Source: Verrucomicrobiaceae bacterium
GTDB taxonomy: Bacteria > Verrucomicrobiota > Verrucomicrobiia > Verrucomicrobiales > Verrucomicrobiaceae
Direction of reading: 5' to 3'
Assembly: GCA_016713245.1 (NCBI GenBank)
Contig: JADJPM010000001.1
Location: 2,046,001-2,110,000 of the forward strand
DNA: 64,000 nucleotides
Of this stretch, positions 51,307 to 58,548 are shown piece by piece (positions within the stretch are counted from its first letter, which is position 1; every line of letters begins with the position of its first letter). The position numbers and the translations under genes were made by a program. The notes below the pieces were generated by a model that ran no database searches, was not told where the DNA came from, and saw only the letters and a list, made by a program, of their open reading frames with translations.

Positions 51307-51522
51307 CTATCGTTGACTCGCATCGTCCGTGGTCTTGCCGATGGCTTTCGAGAGCAGGCGGTTCGAGGCGAGCATCAGTCCGAAGAGCAAGAAGGGGAGA
51401 ATCAGCGGCCAGGGGAACTGGGTGTGGCGAAGGCCAAAGTGGAGGATCAGCGGCAGGATGAGTGCGCCGAGCCAGCAGAGTGTGTTTTGTTTGAGCAGGC
51501 TGTGCTTTTCGGAGGTGGTCAT
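51307..51522 (-). CDS. Small two-helix membrane protein after the giant kinase
   Basis: A 71-residue protein with two hydrophobic segments (LCWLGALILPLILHFGL, WPLILPFLLFGLMLA) and a polar C-terminus (SKAIGKTTDDASQR). Its ATG overlaps the kinase gene's stop (ATGA, 51519-51522), so it is co-translated with the kinase. No family was recognised; a partner for the kinase's membrane part is likely. Confidence 0.75.
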   Translation of the reverse strand: MTTSEKHSLLKQNTLCWLGALILPLILHFGLRHTQFPWPLILPFLLFGLMLASNRLLSKAIGKTTDDASQR

Positions 51523-54500
51523 GGTGTGTCTTGATTTGGACTGGCTGGCGGCGCCGTCTTGGGAGCCAAAGTGGGCATTTGAAAGGTCGGCACAGGGCGT
51601 TCATTGGCCGGGCTGATGTGCGTGACTTCGGCATGCAGATCCCTCCAGTCCGTGATGGGTGCGCCGGGTGCGGCGGGTATTTCAGCGCGAATCAAATGGA
51701 AGGACGTGTGGACTCCCGGCCTCGCCAGGAGGTGACTTTTATTTTTCTCGGGAAGCGGAAGATGATCGGGGGACGTGAGGCGGAGGCCGCTGCCAAAGCC
51801 GCCCTCCATGCGGTGTAGGATGACTCCAGTGTCCGGATCGACGAGATGCACTATCACATCATTGGCCTGCTGCGGATGCTTGTCGCCGTAGGCATGCCAG
51901 CGGAGCACAAAGCCGGTCGCCCGATCCTTTGCCGTCTTGAAGATAATCTCTTCGTCGAGCGGCTGCCTTTTGCCGTCCTTGCCGGCCATCATCAGCCGCA
52001 CTCGCACCGTCGCATCGCCGGGGAGGACCACGGGTTGTTCAACACTGAAAAGCGCATCGGGTGGCGCGGCAGATGAAGACCGGGCGGCCTCCGCCGAACC
52101 GCGCTGTGTCATTGCAGCCTCGGCTTTCTTCTGAATCGCCCGGCCCTCCAGACGCAGCATGTTCAAGCGGTTGGGCTGGTCCAGCGCCTTCCCGAATCGT
52201 ATCAGCGAATCAAAGTGCTTTTGGGCCAAAGCCGCGTTGTTCGTGGCCGCAGCATCCAGACCGGCCTGCGACACGGCGGCGGCCAACTCCTTCACCGTGC
52301 GGAGTTCCTTCGTCATCTGTTCACTCTTAACCTCGACGTCTCCCGGCACGCCGACTCCGGGCACGGGTTGCATCTGGGAAAGAAACCAACTCTCGGTCAG
52401 GCTGAGCAAGGAGTCGGGTGCGAAGATGGGGCCGGTGCTCCAGTCGGCTGCCAAGAAGTTGCTGACCGCGCCAGCTTTGTCCCCTCGCTGCCAGGCGGCG
52501 AGGGCGGGCTGAAGCGCGGGCGTCGTGGAAGGCAGCAGCGCGGCCTTGGCTCCCATCTCTGCTCTGGCTGCGGCCATGGCCTTTTGTTCGGCGTCCGTCA
52601 CGCGTCCATCTCGCATAGACAAGTATCCGACCAGGACGACGGCCGACAGCAGCAACGGCACGATGCAGAGAAGCGCCACGACCTTGCCTGCGGTCCCGCC
52701 TTTGCGCCAGAGCACGACGAGCAGCACGATTCCGCCGATGACGCACAGTCCGATCACCCACGGTCCGATGACGGGATAGACTGTCGCAGGGGTCGTGACG
52801 GTGGTGGTCAGGACCGGCACCTGCACCGAGATGGGCTTTCCTTGAAAGCGGGACAACTCGATCTCGGTGCCGCGCGCGGTCGTCACGCTTTGGTTCTTGT
52901 AGCTCCATAGTTCCGCCGAGAGTTCACGCAGATTGCCGGGCAATTCCTCGCGAGCCGTCGTGCCGCCAATCCGCGACACCAGCAGCACGCGATCGGTGCC
53001 GGCTTGGGTCAGTTCGAGTCTGACGGTGGTTTGGTAAAGCTTGGTCTTCGGGTCGCGCTTGAGCGACGCGGTGGATTGCCCTGAGCTTTGATGGAGAGAC
53101 ACGATGCCGGGCTGCGAGGCCAGCACCTCCCAATTCATGATGACGCCGCCCGATTCGTTGTAGGAGGACAGCGCCGAGGCGTCGGGTGTGGACGGTGCCG
53201 AGGAGACAGAAACCCAGTTCGGGTCCGCGGGCGAAAGGTCGGACTGCGTGACGCCGGACGGCGCTGGTGCCCGCCAGAGCACACTGATGACTTTGCCGAC
53301 GATCTGTGCGTGCGGAATACGCGATGGCTCGGTGCCGTTGCGGCTCACGACAATCGTCTCAGCTCCGCTTTCGGTGATGCGACCCAACTGCACCCGGCCT
53401 TTGTAGATGTAAGCGATGAGTTCGCCTTGGGCGAAATTGCGCGAGAGTTTCCAGACAACCACCAAGCTGCCTCGCGGGAGTTCCGGTGAGGCCCTATCTG
53501 TTGCTGCCCAAAAAGGCTGCACCACGAAAGCGCGAAGCAAAAGGATGACAGCGATGAGCGGAACGATGGAGCGTCCGAGTTGCCGCTTCCAGGATGTGAC
53601 TCGGGAGCCAGACGCCACTTTGATGTTCTTCGCCAACATCCAAAGAAACGCCGCGCCCGTGAGGAGAATCACCGTGGCGACCGCGCTGCCCAGCACGATG
53701 TCTGACGCATCCATTTCGTGATTGTCGCTTGGGATGGATAGATAGAGTCGCTCCGACGACAACCGCTCCAACCACAGCCCGCCAAATGTCACCAGGCACA
53801 GCCCGATGATCCACACGTCCCAGCCCTGCCAGCGGGACCGGTTTTCGGGCGTGTCCGAGTTGGGTATGGCCCCCGCGTGTCCTCGCAGCGTCGCATAAGA
53901 GCCGCCACGCAACGCGCTTCTGTCTCGAAAATACATGACCAGAGCGATGAGCCAGACGGGGATCATCACCGGGAGCGAGTAGAAACCGATGAACAGCAGT
54001 GCGATCGCACTTTGCGGGTCCAGGTGCCAGAAGAAGGCCCCAAGGTAAATGAATGCGAACAACGCTGCGTAGAGCAGCGAGCCGACTAAAAGGACCCTCT
54101 GACTGCGCCGATTCAACAGGATGAGCGACAGGATGAGGGAAACGAACAGTGGCCCGAGAGATAACGGCAGAAATCTTAGCGCAGCGCTCGGTGGTTTTGA
54201 TTGAGCGACCAGACACAGCGTCCCCGCTACGATCGCCGCAGCAGTTGTGAGAAAGGCAGGCGATGTAAATCTGCTATCGGGTGCGGGAGAAGCCGGCTTG
54301 ATGGGCTTCATGGGCTGGCCGTCGCGCTGGTTTGCCCGGCGTGCCATGAGCCAGACCAAAAGGAGCGGAACGAACCCGATGACGATCGATGCCCAGAGCC
54401 GGCCGCTTTGCCACCACGGATCCTGATTATCAAAGACCTGCTGGAAGTGTATGAGCGCGGCAGCGATGAGGCACATCGGCAGGCCGAACATCAGCGCCAT

Positions 54501-55946
54501 CCAGCCGAGATCGGCTGCACTGGGGCGGTGCGGCGGCGTGGGCGTTTCGTCCGGGGCCTTGCCCGTCGCGGCGGTGACGGCGTCGCGGAGGGCTTGGTGC
54601 CATTCGAGGACGATGGGGTTGGTTTCCCACACGGGCATGAACCAGCCGCGATTGGGCGTGAAGTAACGGCAGCACGTGAGGCCGCCCTCCTCCCATGTGA
54701 CACTGACGTAGTGCAACGGGGCGGGCTTCGCGAGCCACGGGTAGGTGCCCAGGCTCACATCGCGAACCGCTGCGAGCGGGATCGTGATGGGCGCACCGGA
54801 CTGGGTGTCGGTGAAGGCGAGTTGGTCCTGAGTGAGAACGAGCGTGCCTTTGCCGGAATAGCCCCAAAACTTGCCGCGCAAGCTGGTGAGCCACTCCGGC
54901 GTGCTGAGGTAGCTGTTGGCCGTCTTGAGCAGCGAACGATTGCCAGCCTCCGCATGCTGGCCGCGACCGGGAGTGGAGACGACCGCCTCCACCTGAGTGC
55001 GGAACTCCGTCGCGGTGGCGAAGCGCAGCGCAGGCGTCTTCTCCAGCGCACGCAGCACGATCTCGTCGATGCGGATGTCCACCTGCACGCGTTTTGACGG
55101 CGCTTCGATCTTGTCCTTCGGACGCTCGCCGGTGAGCATTTCGTAAAGCACGACGCCGAGGCTGTAGATGTCCGCGCGGTGGTCGGCGTGGCCGTTGGAT
55201 TGCTCGGGCGCGGCGTAGTCCGGGGTGCCGAAAGGCATCGTTGCCGCATCGTGAGGCGAAGCGCCCTGCTCATCTCGCGGAGCGAGATGGCTACTATGGA
55301 CGATCTTCGCGATGCCGAAGTCCGCGATCTTCACCGTGCCGCTTTTGTCGATGAGCAAGTTCTCCGGCTTGATGTCGCGATGCACGATGCCGTGATCGTG
55401 GGCGCATTGCAGCGCCTCACACACCGGCGGCACGATGCTCAGCGCCTCCTTGGGCGTCAGGCGCTTGGTTTGCAAAAGCTGGCGGAGGTTCACACCATCC
55501 ACGAACTCCATGAGGAGGAAGTAGGTGGGATGATCAGACAGCAGTGTCTGAGTCACACCAAAGTCATACACGCCGACGATGTTTGGATGATTCAGCGCCG
55601 CGAGCGCATGAGCTTCCTTTTCAAACCGTGCCGCAAACTGCGGATCATCCGCCCGCTCTGGCGCGAGCAATTTCAACGCGACCAGTCGGTTCAGCGACTT
55701 CTGCCGTGCCTTGTAAACCACACCCATGCCACCGCGACCGAGGCACTCCAAGATGTCGAGCTGCGGGAAGTGCGGGGCGAGTTCTTCGGGGGTGAGTGCG
55801 GGAATGGGCGGTGCGGTTTCACCTGCTTGAGTGGGCTGCATGGCTCCCGCCATGAGACAGCGTGGGCAGCAGCCGCTCACGGCATCGACGGGCAGGGGCA
55901 CACCGCAGAGCGGGCACTGGGAGTCGGCGGATAGTGTGGGGTCCAT
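51519..55946 (-). CDS. Giant zinc-ribbon Ser/Thr kinase with signal-peptidase-like domain
   Basis: A 1475-residue protein. Residues 10-31 are a zinc ribbon (CPLCG...CCPRC). The kinase domain (about 64-330) has GRGGMGVVYKA, catalytic Lys92 (VALKLL), HRDIKPEN (Asp191), DFGIAK (Asp209) and GTPDYAAPEQ; it is of the bacterial PknB type. A PH-like part and several membrane helices follow. Around residues 800-890 is a signal-peptidase-I-like segment, RAFVVQPFW..RASPELPRGSLVVVWKL, whose catalytic Ser is missing. The C-terminal third has Ala-rich helical and beta parts. A palindromic repeat lies in the activation loop (about 216-226). An ECF sigma gene lies 42 bp upstream. Confidence 0.85.
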   Translation of the reverse strand: MDPTLSADSQCPLCGVPLPVDAVSGCCPRCLMAGAMQPTQAGETAPPIPALTPEELAPHFPQLDILECLGRGGMGVVYKARQKSLNRLVALKLLAPERADDPQFAARFEKEAHALAALNHPNIVGVYDFGVTQTLLSDHPTYFLLMEFVDGVNLRQLLQTKRLTPKEALSIVPPVCEALQCAHDHGIVHRDIKPENLLIDKSGTVKIADFGIAKIVHSSHLAPRDEQGASPHDAATMPFGTPDYAAPEQSNGHADHRADIYSLGVVLYEMLTGERPKDKIEAPSKRVQVDIRIDEIVLRALEKTPALRFATATEFRTQVEAVVSTPGRGQHAEAGNRSLLKTANSYLSTPEWLTSLRGKFWGYSGKGTLVLTQDQLAFTDTQSGAPITIPLAAVRDVSLGTYPWLAKPAPLHYVSVTWEEGGLTCCRYFTPNRGWFMPVWETNPIVLEWHQALRDAVTAATGKAPDETPTPPHRPSAADLGWMALMFGLPMCLIAAALIHFQQVFDNQDPWWQSGRLWASIVIGFVPLLLVWLMARRANQRDGQPMKPIKPASPAPDSRFTSPAFLTTAAAIVAGTLCLVAQSKPPSAALRFLPLSLGPLFVSLILSLILLNRRSQRVLLVGSLLYAALFAFIYLGAFFWHLDPQSAIALLFIGFYSLPVMIPVWLIALVMYFRDRSALRGGSYATLRGHAGAIPNSDTPENRSRWQGWDVWIIGLCLVTFGGLWLERLSSERLYLSIPSDNHEMDASDIVLGSAVATVILLTGAAFLWMLAKNIKVASGSRVTSWKRQLGRSIVPLIAVILLLRAFVVQPFWAATDRASPELPRGSLVVVWKLSRNFAQGELIAYIYKGRVQLGRITESGAETIVVSRNGTEPSRIPHAQIVGKVISVLWRAPAPSGVTQSDLSPADPNWVSVSSAPSTPDASALSSYNESGGVIMNWEVLASQPGIVSLHQSSGQSTASLKRDPKTKLYQTTVRLELTQAGTDRVLLVSRIGGTTAREELPGNLRELSAELWSYKNQSVTTARGTEIELSRFQGKPISVQVPVLTTTVTTPATVYPVIGPWVIGLCVIGGIVLLVVLWRKGGTAGKVVALLCIVPLLLSAVVLVGYLSMRDGRVTDAEQKAMAAARAEMGAKAALLPSTTPALQPALAAWQRGDKAGAVSNFLAADWSTGPIFAPDSLLSLTESWFLSQMQPVPGVGVPGDVEVKSEQMTKELRTVKELAAAVSQAGLDAAATNNAALAQKHFDSLIRFGKALDQPNRLNMLRLEGRAIQKKAEAAMTQRGSAEAARSSSAAPPDALFSVEQPVVLPGDATVRVRLMMAGKDGKRQPLDEEIIFKTAKDRATGFVLRWHAYGDKHPQQANDVIVHLVDPDTGVILHRMEGGFGSGLRLTSPDHLPLPEKNKSHLLARPGVHTSFHLIRAEIPAAPGAPITDWRDLHAEVTHISPANERPVPTFQMPTLAPKTAPPASPNQDTP
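55269..55298. repeat. REP-like palindrome inside the kinase activation loop
   Basis: CT-CATCTCGC-GGA-GCGAGATG-GCTACTATG: a perfect 8-bp stem with a 3-nt loop, inside the kinase coding region. It matches the copy at 58519 in 27 of 30 bases, and two of the three changes keep the stem paired. It encodes about SSHLAPRDE on the minus strand, between DFGIAK and GTPDYAAPEQ. Confidence 0.8.
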
Positions 55947-55988
55947 ATTTAACCATGCCGTTTCTCAAGACAATGGATGCAAGTTTTT

Positions 55989-56729
55989 TCAACTGGCCAG
56001 AGCAGCGAACAGTGAACGCATCTCATCCTCCACGGAGCCGTCTTGTCTGAGGGTGCCCGCGACCTCCGCCTTCACAAGCTGGCGAAACCGCGATCTCAAG
56101 CGATGGATGACTGCCTTCATGGCCGGGAGGCTGAGGCCCAAAGCGGCGGCGACGGCGCTCTGATCTCCATAACCAGACTCGCCCATCAGCCAGGGTCTCA
56201 GCTGAGTCACCAACTCCGGCTTGCCCTGTGCCTGGCACTCTGCATCGAGCGCCTGCATGGCCCGCTCCAGCACCGTGACGGCCCACTGGCGGTCAAAGAC
56301 AGCTTCTGGCGACAAGCGAGCGTCTTCGGCCACATTCAAGGCTGGCGATTCGTCCGAGTCCGCATCCAGCGAGAGCGGGGCGATGCCGCCGCCACGTTTC
56401 TGCCTCGACTCCGCCTCGCGATGACGAGCGACGAAATGCTTCACCGCGCCAAGCAGGTAAAAGCGAAACCTCCCGCGCTCTGGGTCCGCTGTGTGAATGG
56501 TGCCACCGCCGAGCATCTCCGCAAAGAACGCATGACTCATCTCCCGCGCCGCATCCGCATCCCGAAACACGCTGCGAAGATAAGCGACCACCGGCTCATA
56601 ATAAGCATCGCAGAGGTCCGCCAATGCTCTGCGCCCATCCTCCGAGTCCGCCTTTGCCAAACAAACCCGCGTCCACCGCGTGGTGTGAAACGGAGCTGCG
56701 TGGAGATTGGGTGGCGGGGTGGAGGTCAT
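55989..56729 (-). CDS. ECF sigma factor beside the kinase gene
   Basis: A 246-residue sigma-70-family protein, larger than usual ECF. Region 2: RRALADLCDAYYEPVVAYLRSVFRDADAAREMSHAFFAEML and RFRFYLLGAVKHFVARHREAESRQKR; region 4: GYGDQSAVAAALGLSLPAMKAVIHRLRSRFRQLVK. A linker of about 70 acidic residues separates them. It lies directly upstream of the giant kinase on the same strand, a pairing known in Planctomycetes/Verrucomicrobiota where the kinase is thought to control the sigma factor; no anti-sigma is seen. Confidence 0.9.
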   Translation of the reverse strand: MTSTPPPNLHAAPFHTTRWTRVCLAKADSEDGRRALADLCDAYYEPVVAYLRSVFRDADAAREMSHAFFAEMLGGGTIHTADPERGRFRFYLLGAVKHFVARHREAESRQKRGGGIAPLSLDADSDESPALNVAEDARLSPEAVFDRQWAVTVLERAMQALDAECQAQGKPELVTQLRPWLMGESGYGDQSAVAAALGLSLPAMKAVIHRLRSRFRQLVKAEVAGTLRQDGSVEDEMRSLFAALAS

Positions 56730-57016
56730 CGTCGCGGGCTATGCTGTCACAGTTCCATGACGTTTTGGAGGGGAAAGGTAACATGGTAACTGGCTAAAGA
56801 GTCAATGTCGGTGCGGCGGGTGATGGGCATCAAGGCGATTGGGTGGCTTTCAAAGCAAACTCGGCGGCGGGGCCGATGGGGTGGATGAGTGGCAGGGTTT
56901 CGAGCTGAATGAAGGGACGACGGTTTTCCGAGCTGTGCTTGTTATTGCTTCACGAAATGTCTCATATCCCCAACCAACAGCTCCTTTCGCATCGAATTGG
57001 GTCAAAACACGGCGCT

Positions 57017-57037
57017 CATCATCTTCGCGTCATCTTT
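57017..57037. promoter_or_regulatory. Regulatory box copy 4 (11-bp direct repeat)
   Basis: Plus strand TCATCTT-CGCG-TCATCTT core, identical over 21 bases to the reverse complement of copy 2. It lies 19 bp before the DUF1501 ATG (57057), with GGAGG (57038-57042) immediately after it. The rest of the 327-bp gap 56730-57056 shows nothing else recognisable. Confidence 0.82.
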
Positions 57038-57056
57038 GGAGGCTAGTCATGAGTCC

Positions 57057-58472
57057 ATGCATCATGCCTTTTGCCTCAATCGCACTTCCGCCGTCACTCG
57101 CCGGGAGGCGCTGCGTTCGCTTTCGGCAGGTTTTGGCTACCTCGCCTTCCAAAGCCTCGCTGCGGCGGCCACTCCGTCCCTCGCCAGCAAGCAGCCGCAT
57201 TTCGCCCCGAAGGCCAAGCGGGTCATTTTTCTCTGCATGAGAGGCGGGCCTTCGCATCTCGACACCTTCGACTACAAACCGCGGCTCATCGCCGATGCGG
57301 GCAAACTTTCACGCTACGCTGGATCGCAGCTCATGCCGTCGCTTTGGGAGTTCAAGCAGCGTGGACAGAGCGGGCTCTGGATTTCCGAGGCGTTTCCAAA
57401 TGTGGCGCAGCACGCCGACGACCTCTGCCTGCTGCGCGGCATGACCTGCGACCAGCCCAGCCACGCCCAGGCCTTCGTGCAGATGCACACGGGCGTGTCG
57501 CAGTTTGTGCGGCCCTCGATGGGCGCGTGGTCGCTGTATGGCCTGGGCACGGAAAATCAGGACCTGCCCGGCTACATCACCATCAATCCACCGACCGCGA
57601 ATGGCGGTGCGCAGAACTACGGCAGCGCCTTTCTGCCCGCCGCCTACCAGGGCACGAAGCTCGCCATCAGCGACAGCAGCCAGCGCAGCCGCTCCATCGA
57701 CATCAAACGCCGTGGCGAGCCGAACAAGGACGGCCTCAATCACATCCGCAACGAACTCCTCAGCCGCGACCAGCAACGCGAACAGATCGACTTCATCAAT
57801 GCGCTGAACCGCGAGAAGCTCGCCCGCGACGTGAACGCGCCGCTCGTCGAAGGCGCCATCGAGAGCTACGAGCTCGCCTTTCGCATGCAGGACGCCGTGC
57901 CTGGCGCCATGGACCTCAGCACCGAGTCACCGCAGACGCTCGCGCAATACGGCATCAACGAAGACCCGACCGACGGATTCGGCCGCCAGTGCCTGTTGGC
58001 GCGTCGTTTCGCTGAAGCTGGCGTGCGCTTCATCGAACTCGGCCACGGCTCCTGGGATCAGCACGCCAACATCAAGACCGCCCTCGGCGAAAACTGCGCC
58101 CAGACCGACAAGCCCATCGCCGGACTGCTCGCCGATCTCAAACAGCGTGACCTGCTCAAAGACACGCTCGTCATCTGGGGCGGCGAGTTTGGCCGCACCT
58201 CCTACTCGCCCGATGGCAACGGGCGCGATCACAATCACAAAGGCTACACCCTCTGGATGGCCGGCGGCGGCGTCAAAGGCGGCTTCTCCCACGGCGAGAC
58301 CGACGAGCACGGCTACGAAGCCATCACCGGCAAAGTCCACATCCACGACTGGCACGCCACCGTGCTGCACCTCCTCGGCTTCGATCACGAAAAGCTCACC
58401 TACCGCTTTGGCGGCAGGAACATGCGGCTGACAGACCTCTACGGGAATGTGGTGAAGGAGATCGTGTCTTAA
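57057..58472 (+). CDS. DUF1501 secreted protein (Tat-type leader)
   Basis: A 471-residue protein starting at ATG 57057, 14 nt after GGAGG. The leader TRREALRSLSAGFGYLAFQSLAAAA has a twin-arginine and hydrophobic part. The domain has KRVIFLCMRGGPSHLDTFDYKP, WISEAFPNVAQHADDLCLLRGM, GFGRQCLLARRFAEAGVRFIELGHGSWDQHANI and VIWGGEFGRTSY, typical of DUF1501 (sulfatase/phosphatase-like fold). It is the usual partner of PSD1, normally adjacent; here they are about 11 kb apart but share the regulatory box. A REP-like palindrome lies just past its end. Confidence 0.93.
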   Translation: MHHAFCLNRTSAVTRREALRSLSAGFGYLAFQSLAAAATPSLASKQPHFAPKAKRVIFLCMRGGPSHLDTFDYKPRLIADAGKLSRYAGSQLMPSLWEFKQRGQSGLWISEAFPNVAQHADDLCLLRGMTCDQPSHAQAFVQMHTGVSQFVRPSMGAWSLYGLGTENQDLPGYITINPPTANGGAQNYGSAFLPAAYQGTKLAISDSSQRSRSIDIKRRGEPNKDGLNHIRNELLSRDQQREQIDFINALNREKLARDVNAPLVEGAIESYELAFRMQDAVPGAMDLSTESPQTLAQYGINEDPTDGFGRQCLLARRFAEAGVRFIELGHGSWDQHANIKTALGENCAQTDKPIAGLLADLKQRDLLKDTLVIWGGEFGRTSYSPDGNGRDHNHKGYTLWMAGGGVKGGFSHGETDEHGYEAITGKVHIHDWHATVLHLLGFDHEKLTYRFGGRNMRLTDLYGNVVKEIVS

Positions 58473-58518
58473 TATCTGCTTTTCCAAACGCGACTTTGAT
58501 GTGCGGCAAAATCCAGAA

Positions 58519-58548
58519 CTCATCTTGCGGAGCAAGATGGCTACTTTG
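58519..58548. repeat. REP-like palindrome, second copy
   Basis: CT-CATCTTGC-GGA-GCAAGATG-GCTACTTTG in the 68-bp gap between two convergent genes, slightly overlapping the end of the hydrolase gene at 58541. It is 27/30 identical to 55269-55298. As a GC stem between convergent genes it may also end both transcripts. Confidence 0.78.

Noticed and set aside
47974..51522. Row of small same-strand genes resembling an integron cassette array
   Set aside because: The content (GNAT, VOC, cupin, ABM) fits cassettes, but several genes overlap by ATGA and no attC-like GTTRRRY/RYYYAAC palindromes or integrase were seen in the gaps.
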